A stretch of 64,000 nucleotides of DNA from Marsupella aquatica (Eukaryota > Marchantiophyta), in assembly GCA_973895155.1 (NCBI GenBank), contig OZ316897.1:19468001-19532000 (forward strand), read 5' to 3'. Shown here one piece after another: positions 22,018 through 33,557 of this stretch (positions are counted from its first letter, which is position 1; each line of letters opens with the position of its first letter). Both the position numbers and the translations under genes were made by a program. Under the pieces are notes generated by a model. The model was not told where the DNA came from, did not search any database, and saw nothing but the letters and a program-made list of their open reading frames with translations.

Positions 22018-24218
22018 ATGGGAGCGGTATGGAAGGACGACTACCTCAACTTCATTCTAGCGCCCATCACCATTATGCTGATGGTAGCCTACAACGTGAA
22101 CCTCTACCTCCGTTTCAAGAGAAATCCAATGGGAACGGTAATGGGTGTCAATCACCGCGCCAGGAGAGCATGGGTGCAAGCCATCATGCAGGTATTTCTC
22201 AATCGATTTCCTTACATTACCATTCAGTTGTGCGCATATGAATTGTTCTCAACCAACAGTGATATCATCATTTGTCACATTTCCAATTCCTGAAAAGGCT
22301 TCCGAGCGCTCCATTGGGGCCAAATGAATTTTCAAAAATATTCTGTATGGATCACGTATTACAAATGATTGACATGTATATGGTCGTACATTTGTCAAAT
22401 GGCTCTTTTGTTCTGTCGTTCCGTCTCTCTTTGTCCATTTTGTGTCCCATTACCAGCTCCACTCTCCAAGGATTTGGAGCCCGATTAAATTTTCAGTCCT
22501 TCCAATTCACGCGGTCGCTCTGTTTTTTGGTGACCACTCTTGCGCTATTCCTTTCCCAGTCCACTTTTTCAAGAGTCCTGTGGGTCGCCCGTTCTCCTTG
22601 AGAAGAAATGGAATGCTTTTGCGATGTTTTTTTCTGATTTAAGACGAGAAACGCTGTTCATCTACAGATTTTACCCTCGAACCCTTTGTCCCCGTCATTC
22701 TATCAGTAGTTGTTGCTGAAGTAATAGAGTCTCAGGAATCAAAGTAGTATCTCTGTCTTGTCTGGAAATCTCCAAACCTATCCACCAAGGGGGAATGACT
22801 CCTAGAGTGTTGTATCAGCGATAATTTCACGTCTAGTTTAATAGCTGAAGACGGGCCTTCCAGTTCTGAGTTCAAATGTTCTCCAATGAGCGTATATTTC
22901 AGAATTTTTCCTGGGTTAGATATATCTTCAAAAGGTTGGGAAGACAAAATTGGAGTTAAGAATGTGCAGTGTGCATGGAATGGGAGAATGGCTGGATTAT
23001 AAACTCAACTGGCACATCGGAGTGTCACAGAAGTATAAGGCTCTCTAGGCCATCAAGGAGTAGTGAATAAATCTCTCATTTGCTACCTCCTGCACCCACA
23101 GATGAGAGAGAGGAACTTTGGAAAGAAGGGTCCAAAAGAACTAACGACAGCTTAGCCTGATTCGTGGCTAGCCACTGCACAGTTGTTCTGTTCACTCATC
23201 CTTCGCTTTTACTCTCTTTCTTTCTTTTACGTACTGTCTCAAAGATCCTTAAAGTTTTAATGAACGGCCCAAGAATTTTTGGCATCGTTCGATGTATCAT
23301 CTGTGGCATGTGATGTGGACAATTTCTTTGGGCAGCCCATTGAGTTAGAAAAGATTATCGTTTCTCAAATTTATTTTATAGATAGTTTTTTATTGCAATC
23401 TTCTAAATTATTTCAAATCAGACAGAACACTTTTCATGTTATATGTCAAAATTCTTCAAATAATTTATATATATATGTCTACACTTAAGCTTAATATTTC
23501 ATAGGATTCTAGTGTTATTAAAATGATATTTTCTTGATGATCTTTCATAATGGTTGTGGTCGCTGCTAACAAGTGTTGATATGTTCTGGATTATATGGGT
23601 TTTCTAACAGTTGGGGTGCCGATTTTCCGACAGGACAATGACAAGAAAAATATTTTGGCAGTTCAAACACTGCGTAACAGCATCATGGGTTCTACTTTAA
23701 TGGCCACCACTGCTATCCTCCTGAGTTCAGGCGTGGCAGCCTTCCTCGCTAGCACTTACGAGGTCAAAAAGCCTATTAGCACATCTGCATTTGGATTGGA
23801 GAGTTCTGGTTACCTGCTTGTGACATATCTTTTTCTCCTGATGGGCTTCCTATTTGCTTTCCTCTGCTATGTCCAATCCGTCAGGTACACCAATCATGTG
23901 AACTTCCTCGTCAACATACCTATACAAGGACAGTTCACACCTGATTATGCAGCAGATGTCCTGGAGAGGGCTGCAAATTTCTACACCATTGGGACAAGGG
24001 CCTTATACATGTCCATTCCACTTCTATTTTGGCTCTTTGGCCCTGTGCCGTTCTTGCTGTCCACTGTTTTCCTCATCCCTATTTTGTACTGGCTTGACAC
24101 TGCTCAGGATCGTGAAACCATTGCATGTGAGAATTTTTCCTCTCAGGCTGAGACTCGACTTTTCCCACAGAGCTCCTCTCAAGCACCTCTTCACCCACAA
24201 TTCTGTAGTGTTTGCTGA
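22018..24218 (+). CDS. DUF599 family multi-pass membrane protein, two exons
   Basis: Exons 22018-22191 and 23634-24218, with an intron 22192-23633 (donor GTATTT, acceptor CCGACAG); phase 0 on both sides; about 252 residues. Exon 1 encodes WKDDYLNFILAPITIMLMVAY (membrane helix 1), then RAWVQAIMQ. Exon 2 opens DNDKKNILAVQTLRNSIMG, the best-conserved DUF599 block, and provides three more helices (near TLMATTAILLSSGVAAFLAS, LLVTYLFLLMGFLFAFLCYV and the LFWLFGPVPFLLSTVFLIP segment). The biochemical role of DUF599 proteins is not known to me; they are integral membrane proteins. The start at 22018 is preferred because family members begin a few residues before the first helix. The last about 40 residues (after YWLD) are longer than usual and hydrophilic. 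Confidence 0.85.
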
Positions 24219-25289
24219 GTGGTACAGCTCGGCATGGGGTTTCTCTACCTGTTTGTCTTACAGTAGAGATCATCTCTTCCTTCTGGGGTAGTGATGTTTC
24301 TTCAAAATCTCTTTGAAGATATCGCAAATCTCTTCCTGCCCGGGAAGATTTAGTGTTTTAAGAATGGTCCTCCTGAAGTGATGGAAACCTCACGGAAGTA
24401 TGTCATGATAGTCCAGCATGACATGCATTACTTGTTTTCATTATGACATATTTGTACTACAGTCAAGATTAGCGTTGTCTTGAACGCCTCAAAAATCACA
24501 AAAGGTAACTTTTACAAATCTGTCCACTTCAAATGAAATTTATATTTATATCAAAGCAATATAATACAATCTTGTCAAAACAGTTGTTACTGGATTTGCT
24601 CTGGAGTGGTGAGGTTTGGACTCCCTAACAGGCGTTGCATCAAATTTTGTTTCTTGCCGACTCCACCTACTGGCTGCCAACTTCATCTTATGGGAATAGA
24701 GCTCTTTGCAGCTTCATTTGTTCCGTGCAGCAATCTGTCATGTATTATGATCCACAAGGTAAATGGATGTTTCAGGGGAATTGAGAACTTTTGTCAAGAT
24801 GGAAAACCTCACATTTTAAAGGGCAGCAGCTTCAATAATCCAAATAACTCTTCACCTTTTAACATCTGCCTGGAAAAAGACTAGCCGAGTAGTAGGCTAA
24901 TCTATAAGAACTATTGCTTCCAAGACATGACCTCTCCAGACAGTTTTAGCGGATGTATACCACTGTACAACAACTTTATGGGGCATAAGATTTGCTTTAG
25001 TGATACAACCACGAGAGAAATCAAAATTGATTGGTATAGTTTTGTTGAGAAACATGCATGTGAATGCATCTGCATCCATATGTTTCTGCTCAGGCTGATC
25101 TTAGGGAAACCCAACGTTGAACCTAATGAGTGATCTGGGGACTAACGCAAGTAGTGGTCACCACAAGGATGTGTTAATAATGCGGCGAGCTCAGCTCACC
25201 CTCGTTCTGAAATCTGAATGATTTGAATTATCTCAACCACTTCTCAGGACCCCTACTGAGTAGTAAGAGTTGTCTTGTTCTGTTAGGAA
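24219..25289. other. 3' flank of the DUF599 gene and intergenic DNA
   Basis: Probable 3' untranslated region followed by AT-rich sequence. No other gene is supported. Confidence 0.4.
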
Positions 25290-25532
25290 CCTGTAGTTTT
25301 TGCTTTGGTTGTATGGACTTTGGCTGCAGGGAAACGCTTGCGGATGTCCTTCCGTAGAACTTCTGTTGGATTTTGGACTTGGGATACAGGGAGCAGAAAT
25401 TGAATTCTTAATAACTAGCGCTTCTTCGCCTCCGTCCTAATGCCCCGGACACACTAGTTATCAGAGGAACGCATTTTCTGCCCGTAATGTGAAACATCAA
25501 CCTAATGCCCGGGACAGACTAGTTAGCAGAGG
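25290..25532 (-). repeat. Dispersed repeat, copy 2 (inverted relative to 7303-7595)
   Basis: Read on the minus strand: GGGCAGAAAATGCGTTCC, GGGCATTAGGACGGAGGCG, GCGCTAGTTA, CTCCCTGTATCCC, CCAAAATCCAACAGAAG and AGCGTTTCCCTGCAG, in the same order as the copy near 7.3 kb. A second partial unit (GCTAACTAGTCTGTCCCGGG) adjoins at about 25500-25532. Confidence 0.7.
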
Positions 25533-26035
25533 AACCAGCAACGTCAGCATATTTTATGAGAATAATCTATGAACTAATTTTTCCACGTTCTGTTTACCTA
25601 GGGAACAGCTGTCCTGATTCTCTGACAATGTGAAATCTTTCCGAGAGACAACTAAATTCAATGTACGTAATTTACTAGCTAGCATAGTTTGAACAGGTTG
25701 CTCTCAGCATGTGCAGTATGGATAGGGCTTCCTTCAGTCATACGAATGGGACAAACTTGTACGTTTATGCAAACATATACTGACACTTGCTCAGGAAAGG
25801 GCACGTTTACGAGCAAAACAAGCCAATGATTAATGCCAACAAAACTCCACACTGCATCAAACTTATACTTACACGGTCTTGTAAGACACCGTTTGAAAGC
25901 ACAGTGCTCGGATCCAAACATTCATCCATATTTCGGAGCTCCAAGAGCGGGGAAGCCTCTCCTGTTTCTAATGAAGTAATCTACAGTTGAAAACCTCCTT
26001 AGGAATGGTGAAACCCTGCTAAATTTGAACAACAC

Positions 26036-26815
26036 TTATTTGGGCTTTGTATCTATATCAGCAATTACAAAGCCCGATAGAAATGGTGCAACTCGGCTCC
26101 TTCCGAACTCTGCATGAAGCTCTGCGTTCCCGTTTAATTGCTCCAGTTCCTCCAGATTGTCAAACATTGCCACAAACCCTACATTAAATCCCTTGGCTCT
26201 AGCTGGGGAGATATTAGAACCCGTGCTGATCTCTCGAATGAAAGGGAACTTCTCTCTTAACCCGTTCAAAAGAGCAAAAATTTGCAAAGTTTCTTCCTCT
26301 GTGAGACCATCAGCAAGTTTAATGAGTGCAATTCTAGCTGCCCCATGTCCTTCTTCAATTGGTGACCCCACAGGTACGGCTTCCCAATCCACGGCCAATC
26401 TATCCTCTATATAAGGGACTAGCTTCTTCACAACAGCACGATGAGAAGGATGCACAGCATAAGCATCCAGAGAAGCCTTGTTGAGGTGCCGTGAATGCAA
26501 CACATGGGTGAAATCCGCACCAAGAATATGCAAGACTTTGAAAGCGCTAAGCTCACTGATGCCATCAAGGGACTTCAATGCTCGAAGCTCTTGGAACAAT
26601 TCCTCGGTCTTCGGATCATCTTTCACCTTGAAGAAGACGATGTGGTCCACGACTGTAGACACCTCGCTTTTGGAGGCAGATAAGCCATCAGTTTTATAGG
26701 AAGTCTGCTGCTGCTCCTGGTTGCTCTCCTTGGGCACGAAGCAGACCCTTGTGCTTCGCTGGTTTCTAAGCCCGGGGACAAGATGCTGTGGGAAGGTCCT
26801 CTGCAAAGAGTTTCT
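26036..26815 (-). CDS. Stress-responsive A/B-barrel (Dabb) domain protein, 5' exon not located
   Basis: The minus-strand exon runs from 26815 (after acceptor TTTTCAG) to TAA at 26036, 259 codons plus stop. It contains no ATG before the domains, so the start codon must be in an upstream exon between about 26830 and 27300. After a basic, Ser/Gln-rich leader come two Dabb domains. The first begins VSTVVDHIVFFKVKDD and includes the DFTHVLHSRHL strand and YAVHPSHRAVVKKLVPYIED. The second begins HGAARIALIKLADGL and ends FLSGFVIADID. The family forms alpha+beta barrel dimers and is linked to stress response in plants; the leader may be an organellar targeting sequence. The 5' part and adjacent intron are duplicated in decayed form at 47908-48345. 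Confidence 0.82.
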   Translation of the reverse strand, partial: RNSLQRTFPQHLVPGLRNQRSTRVCFVPKESNQEQQQTSYKTDGLSASKSEVSTVVDHIVFFKVKDDPKTEELFQELRALKSLDGISELSAFKVLHILGADFTHVLHSRHLNKASLDAYAVHPSHRAVVKKLVPYIEDRLAVDWEAVPVGSPIEEGHGAARIALIKLADGLTEEETLQIFALLNGLREKFPFIREISTGSNISPARAKGFNVGFVAMFDNLEELEQLNGNAELHAEFGRSRVAPFLSGFVIADIDTKPK

Positions 26816-27808
26816 CTGAAAATATCCAGTTAAACACAGGAGGAAAAGTCAGATCAAAACTTTTCTGCAACCATTTGCCTCATTCACAAGAGGTTTGAAA
26901 AATACCGCTTCCTCGCGGGCGAGCGATCTATACCGCTATCGTACCGCTCTCTACCACCACAACTCTCCTTCAAAACCTTCCGACCACACAGGCGAGAGAA
27001 AGAAGGCTTCGAGGAGGCTGTATTTCTCGGTGACCGGGGATTTCCCCGACCCAGCTCAAAGTTTCGCTTGACGAAGACAAGAAGATTAACATTAAAGAAG
27101 TTCTAACATGTTTTATCACCTGTTTCTCGGCTGGCGTCAGATGTAACGACAGAGAGGAGCACAAGCTTGAATAATAGACCGTAGAGAATGACTAAACCCA
27201 TGCCATGGCTGTCGCTTCTCAAGAGTGTGATTCAATTGAAGTTTGTGCTTGTGAAGAGATTGGAACTAGAATGCAAGACCCAAAAGCGTTCACGACGACT
27301 AGATGAAGAACATTCACGAGCCGTGGCAATCATCAAGTGAACCCAGCTGGAAAAGGGACCTTTCCTGTGCCTTCGCAGTGAGAAAAGCAGTATAGAATCA
27401 ACACCCACAGAGAAACAGCATGGAGGAATTCAATAGGTGAGTCTACGTCGGCTTTACTTGGACTCTGTTGTTTAGGCCAACAGGCCAAGATCGAATTCAA
27501 GAGACGAGTGTAAACACAGAAACCCACCAAACCGTGAGACGAGCGGGAGGAGTGCGCAACGCACGTCGGCAGCAGGAGTGACGCTTTACAGTGAAGCGGC
27601 GAGAGACGGCAAGAGAGGTGCTGCATTCCACTAGACACCAGCAATTGTGCTGCACCACAGAGCACCATTCTCCTTCACCTCACATTCAACCGTAATGCTC
27701 CTTTCCTTCCGAACTCGGCGGTCAACGAAAAAAGCACTCCCGTCAGCAATCTACCTGCCTGCCAGCCGCCCACCCCCCCCACACACGCACACACACATCC
27801 ACACAGCG
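26816..27808. other. Intron/5' region of the A/B-barrel gene, then CpG-rich intergenic DNA
   Basis: The left part is intron and probable first exon/promoter of the minus-strand gene; a candidate donor (GAAACAG|GTGATAAAAC) lies near 27115 but its phase does not fit cleanly. The right part has no recognisable gene. A C/A-rich simple repeat sits at about 27767-27805. Confidence 0.4.
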
Positions 27809-28080
27809 TTCAGGAAACGAAGGAACAGAGGGTTGAATCGAATTAGAAGTCGGAACACACCTCAAAACAAAGACGACAACACGGAGCATAGAGAGAAATC
27901 GCATTCAGCAGGGACACCGCAGCGAGACATCAAACGGAAAGGCAGCGATGACATCAGGAGGACGATTGCAGTGAAAGTTACACACGCAAGAGCGATCAGG
28001 AGACGAAGGAACGGAGCGTCGAATCGATATCGAAGTGAAATCGGGAGACACGTGAAAACAGAGAACAAATGGAATCAAGA
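27809..28080. repeat. Diverged tandem duplication of about 187 bp
   Basis: Blocks starting TTCAGGAAACGAAGGAACAG (27809) and ATCAGGAGACGAAGGAACGG (27996) share GTTGAATCGA/GTCGAATCGA, AGAAGTCGG/CGAAGTGAA and AACA-rich ends in order. The Arg/Lys/Asn-rich ORF over it is not counted as a gene. Confidence 0.6.
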
Positions 28081-28359
28081 TAAGTCGGAGACAATGTAGA
28101 CGACGATCTCAGTGAGAATCGGGGGCACTGACGTCAACTGAGGAATTGCACTCTGTTTCGACAGATGCAAGGACGGATTCCAGCCAGTCACGCAGCGGGT
28201 AGACCCGTTTGAACTCCAGGAAAATCCGGAAACTCGCTGAATCTTCGCCTTCACACAAAGTGACCCCCACAAGACGTTGCAAGTTACACTGTAGGTAATG
28301 CTGTTTGTGCGGGACCCTTGGCTTGTTGTTCTTGGGGCCCTTTCCCCTCTTTTTCTCCC

Positions 28360-28625
28360 TCCTTTGATTGGGTTCATTGGGTTGTTTTGCCTTTGAGATA
28401 ATGTCTCCTTTGATTGCGTTCATTGGGTTGGTTTGCCTTTGAGTTTCTCCCTCCTTTGATTGGGTTGATTGGGTTGTTTTGCCTTTGAGATAATGTCTCC
28501 TTTGATTGGGTTCATTGGGTTGTTTTGCCTTTGAGATAATGTCTTGATTGGGTTGTTTTGCCTTTGAGATAATGTCTCCTTTGATTGGGTTCATTGGGTT
28601 GTTTTGCCTTTGAAATAATGTCTCC
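28360..28625. repeat. Minisatellite, 46-bp unit
   Basis: Units of the form TTTGATTGGGTTCATTGGG, then TTGTTTTGCCTTTGAGATAA, then TGTCTCC, about five complete or shortened copies. Two units carry shorter variants. On the minus strand it produces a repetitive Lys/Gln/Asn-rich frame, not considered a gene. Confidence 0.9.
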
Positions 28626-30264
28626 AGGTTAGGGATTTTCTGCCGTTGTGGAGTGTGATATATATTTTGGGAAGGCAAGGTCTGCCTCTAGTCCTGATTG
28701 GCTGTACTTATTAACCACAGCAGTGCCAGCCATGCTGGTTGGCGGAAAAATTTATTAAAATGTTGGACCTGAGCGACAAAATGTTCTAGGAAAGTTAAGT
28801 TGGGATGGACTGCCATAGTATATTTTTCTTTGCTTATGTTCATCTTTTAGATCTTGTAAATCCTGATCAGAAATAAGGTTATTAGAAATTTCTTGTCTGG
28901 AGGGTTGGTTGGGAAGCCCAGATGGACTGAAAAAGGTGGGATGGACTTTGGCAGGACATCTAAAAGCTTGGACCTTACCTCCGCACTAGGGGTTACAGAC
29001 ACAATAAATTATAGGATACCAAATTTGATGGACCCCAACTCTGCAGCTAGGTTACAGACACAAGAAATTAGAGAATGCCAAATTCATAGTCCATGACTTT
29101 TTGCGATAAATATTGGTAGGATGCCATTGCCATTGGTCACTGTAAAGGCTGGTGGCTAGTCATTTACATGGGCTGCATGGGTCAATCATTTAAAGTGTAG
29201 TAGTGATTTAAATGATTATTTGGGTCATTTACATCACTAGGGGATGGACAGAGTAATACTCAGAAGGGTTTGTCCAAGTCATTTATTATAACTCGTGCTA
29301 CACATACATGTTTAGCATTCATACACAAAGTGGACAGAGCCAAAGAGGCTCGGTCCGCCAGGTGAGTGATAGATCTCAACAACTATGAAAGTTTCTGCAG
29401 CTGATTGGAGGAATAGAAAGCCATTAATTCTCCTGAGGACTTAGTTGGGTCTGATTAGGAACCTTACCTCCTTATTTGAGTATTGCAATCAAAGACTAAA
29501 CATGGCACGGCTAGAAAAGACGATAAGGGCTGAGGTTCCAAGACCTGAGTGAGCTCTACTGTCTCTGGTACCTGGCCATCTGGTATGGACGTAAAGCCGC
29601 TCTTAAGGATTGGAATTCAATGTGGAGTTCATTACTTCTTCTCAGATTACAGAGTAATTTGTGATGTCCAATGTTCCGTTTTTCAAAGTTCTATTGATAG
29701 ATCATTTGGCTTTGTGAGCTGACACGCATCCCCACTTACACTAGCAGCAAAGTTTCATGTCTAGACTAGACTTAAAAAATCCAATTTGAGGTCTGATACA
29801 CTGACCACAGAGATTGTCCTAGTAATTAGAGTACAGGGAACTTTTGGGACGAATGGGGTTGAGAGGGTGGTTGTGGACCTAGTTAAAAAGCCCCTTGTCT
29901 CCCCAAGTGTTGTTCTTTATGCACTGTTATCAGCATCCTATGCAAGCTTCTACATGGTGGATATTCTTCTACACTGTTCTATTGTATTAGCTCAAGAATT
30001 TCTTGACCTAAACCTTAACCTTGCCTGGCAGGTGGAAAATGAGAGATGCATGTGGTAAGAATATGAGATCTGTATACTCTTTGGCATCGGTTGACAATCA
30101 TTTGCTTGGGTATTCCTGCAGTGAAATTCTTCGAGGAATTTTCACCAAGGGCTGTGGGATGTTCAATTGCCCTATAACAACTGCAATGCTAATTATTTTG
30201 TTGCAGGAGTCAGAGATTTTTGGACATGAGTGTAGAAATTACACACAAAGGGATGCAGGTCTAA
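28626..30264. other. Intergenic DNA left of the Harbinger element
   Basis: No supported gene. Short duplicated phrases such as GGTTACAGACACAA occur near 28990 and 29050. Confidence 0.4.
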
Positions 30265-30300
30265 GAGCATCTCCAGCAGTTTAAGGGCGTCCGGCCCCTA
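30265..30300 (+). mobile_element. Probable left terminus of a PIF/Harbinger element
   Basis: GAGCATCTCCAGCAG follows TAA. This terminal sequence and a 3-bp TAA/TTA target duplication are typical of plant PIF/Harbinger elements. It lies about 400 bp upstream of the Harbinger transposase. A matching right terminus was not found. Confidence 0.5.
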
Positions 30301-30668
30301 AAAAATACAGTGAGACATTTGGAGGCCTGAGAAGTGGAGGCTCCTCCATCCAGTTTTCAATCACCACTGGTGGCCCCCTATTTTGACCGCTATCGGTTAA
30401 CGCTGGTTCAAACTACAGGAAATGTAGTTCGAACCCAGATTTTACCCGCCGAAACAAGCGCAAAATACAAAGTCTGGCTGCAATTGAAGTGCCATCGCCA
30501 TCGCTGCACACATTGGAGCTTGTTGCAGCAATGCTGAGGAGCTATCCACACTGATTGATCATCGTCTTCTCTTCTGCCACTTCAATCCAATTGCGCCCTC
30601 CGCTGGTGGTGTGTGAACTCTATTCTTCTCACGTAGCTGTTGACTAGCTAGTTCACAGGTTGCATCGT

Positions 30669-31936
30669 ATGGCTTCTCTCGCAAAGTGGAGGCAAGATTT
30701 CATGAAAATGCAAGAGGAAGATGAAGTAGATTGGGATGAGGAGGAGAGGTTTTGGGCGATGATTCTCTACCAAGGACCACTGGCGATCACCTCCATCTTG
30801 GGCGAAAGAAGGAAAAGAAAGCATGGAGGCTCCCGCCCAGGAAGAAGCACCAACGTGGACAGAAACAGAGAGAAGGGAGCGGGCGATCTCTTCAACAATT
30901 ACTTTGCGATGAATCCCACATACTCAGAGCTTTCATTTTGAAGAAGGTTTAGGATGAGCTCTAGGTTATTCAACCAAATTCTTCCAGCCGTGTGTGCCCA
31001 TGGTCCTTATTTCCAATTGAAATATGATGCTGCAGGAAAAACTGGCCTCTCCCCACACCAAAAAATGACTGTTGCACTTCGTCAACTGGCTTATGGGATT
31101 GGGGCGGATGCAATGGACGAGTATTGCAGGATTGTTGAGAGCATTGCACTGGAATCCCTGTATATGTTTGTGAAAGCCATTCGGGAATTGTATCAGGCAA
31201 ATTACTTGAGGAAGCCAACAGCACAGGATTTTCAAAACCACCTGGAAATCAATGAGGATCGAGGCTTTCCAGGAATGTTTGGCTCTCTTGATTGCATGCG
31301 TTGGCAATGGAAAAATTGCCCTGTAGCATCGCAACTGAAGGACAGTATAGTGATAAGGATAAGACCAAGTCAATTATTCTTGAGGCAATTGCAAACCAAG
31401 AATTATGGATTTGGCATGCTTTTTGGGGATTGGCTAGTGGCAACAATGACTTGAATGTGTTGGATCGTTCACCACTCTTGAATGACTGGTTAGCCAATGA
31501 CTCGGCCAATGTTTCTTTTCATGTGAATGGGGTTGAATACAATCGATCATATCTACTAGTGGATGGCATATACCCAGATTGGTCAATGTTCATCTCCACT
31601 GTCCACTCGCCCCAGACTGAGAAATTGAGTCACTTTGCCAAGTGCCAAGAGGGTGCTAGGAAAGATGTTGAGAGAGCATTTGGAGTTCTCCAGGCTAGGT
31701 TTGAGATTGTGAAAAGGCCAGCCAGATCTTGGTTTCAATCCAATTTGACAAACATTTTGATGGCGTGTGTGGTGTTGCACAACATGATTCTGCTGGAAGA
31801 TGAGAGAGGAGAAGCATTTACACCATATCTGAGAGTCACCCAACCAACTGTGAGACGTGGAGTAATGCCCTGGCTGGAGTACCTTGAAGCAAGGGGAAAT
31901 CCACAACAAGGACTCTCATTTCAGGTTGAGAAATGA
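30669..31936 (+). pseudogene. PIF/Harbinger transposase, broken by one stop and one frameshift
   Basis: Reading from ATG 30669 gives the Harbinger N-terminal region up to NPTYSELSF, then TGA (30939-30941), then RRFRMSSRLFNQILPAV in the same frame. Family members have an Arg at the stop, so CGA to TGA is likely. The frame continues through GLSPHQKMTVALRQLAYG, GFPGMFGSLDCMRW (first catalytic Asp) and WKNCP, then shifts by a one-base loss at 31334-31340. The second frame carries YSDKDKTKSIILEAIANQE, LWIWHAFWGLASGNNDLNVL, LLVDGIYPDW (second Asp), RKDVERAFGVLQARF (Glu) and a C-terminal VVLHNMI. All three DDE residues are present, but the protein cannot be made intact. Confidence 0.9.
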
Positions 31937-33557
31937 CCTCGTGGAGCATTTGTGGGCACGCAGAGGTTTTGGGATTGCAAACCACTAAACAGACCCTGTA
32001 CATATAGGTTCAATTCATAGAGAAGACATATTCTTTTCCATTGCATCAACAAAATACATTGTACAACTCCATTCATGGGTTTTCAGGACTACAAATTGGA
32101 GATCGTTGTATGATGACAAAGGCGGCTATAAATGTGTATGCTTGCATTTATATTGCAAAATAAGGCGAGCATGTCATGCTCTGTACATCACATTGAAGGC
32201 AATAGCCGCTGTCAAGTATGTGTAAACTACATTGCCGTAATTGGAGCTGTTAAAAGCTGCATTCAAAATGGACAGCGGAACCTAACAATGTTGAAGTGAA
32301 AATTAGCACGAAACTCTGTTGCTTAGGTGTCCACTAATCGGATGGGTACTGCCATCGGTACCCATCGATCAACACTCCATCGTTTGAGCTGCCATCCGAG
32401 TCAAAGTTTGTCTCCTTTGCCTCCTTCTCTCTCTCCTTCAATTTCTGGAGCTCTCACTTGAACTTCTTCTCGTCAAGTCTCTCCCTACGAGCACTCCGAC
32501 TTATTGTTGCCTTCGGGCAAGCTCTGAGTTCAACTGGTCGACCAGTTTCATCAGGTTGAACTGGAACAAGGGCAGGGGCAGGGGCAGTGGGCACTTCAGG
32601 GACCCCCCTGCATTTGAATCATATGGAGTGGCCCGGCTTGGTGCCACTATGGCAGTCACTTTTATCTTTGGCATGTTGGCGCTCTGGAAATCAGCCAAGC
32701 ACAAGCAAACTCAAAATAAAAAACATGCAAATGGAGCTCTTCGAAAGGAAATTGAATGTTGGCCTGAGCTTTCTTACCTAAAACCAGAGGCGAATTGAAC
32801 AATGCTAGGGACAATGCTCAATGCTCGCACCCAATGCTGAAGGTTTCCAACGAAGCTTGTGACCAAATGCTGAACGCAGCCACAAAAGGAAGCAATCGAA
32901 TACTCCCTGAATGTTGTGAGACTGAGAAATAGCAGGAGGGTGCAATTGTGAAAACCAGAGAGCCTGCACTTTGCACTTATTCTATTCTGGCACGACTGCA
33001 ATGCACTACGTTGGGACCTTCACGAAGTTTGTGAGGTCAGGTGGCAGGCATGTCCACCTCTGTGAGAAGTGTGCCCAACGTGTGAGAGCCTAGTACAATT
33101 AGACTTGTCTATACCACGAGCGCAAGGGTGTACAGGGAAAAATTAAGTCACATGAATTGGAAGTTAATTAACATTGGCAAATGAGATTGGAGCAGTACAA
33201 ACGGGAGTACAAACTTTGCAAGAACCTTCGCATGTGTTAATGAATTGCACAAGGACAAATGAGGCTCAAATGTCCTCTTCTGTGTACATCAACAAAATTA
33301 AAACCAAAATTCCACTACCCCTACTGTTGAACCTGGTTCAACAATGCCATGAATTGGTTATGATCTAGCATAGGTTCAGGAATTGGACGTTGTAAGTCCA
33401 AAATGGGTTCTTCCTGGCCTACAACAGGAAATGCTTTGTACTGGTCACCCTCGTCAGAGTCATCTTCTACATCAACCATTGGGGGGCGGGAGGAGGGGCA
33501 GGAAAATCTGGTTGATGAACAAATGGTCGTGGATTGGGAGGTCGAATTGGGTGCTCA
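31937..33557. other. Interior of the Harbinger element
   Basis: Non-coding sequence between the convergent transposase and Myb-like ORF. A GGGGCA simple repeat lies at 32570-32590. No further gene is seen. Confidence 0.45.

Noticed and set aside
27647-28099. 150-residue Arg/Asn-rich ORF
   Set aside because: Spans a CA-rich simple repeat and a diverged tandem duplication; composition unlike a folded protein.
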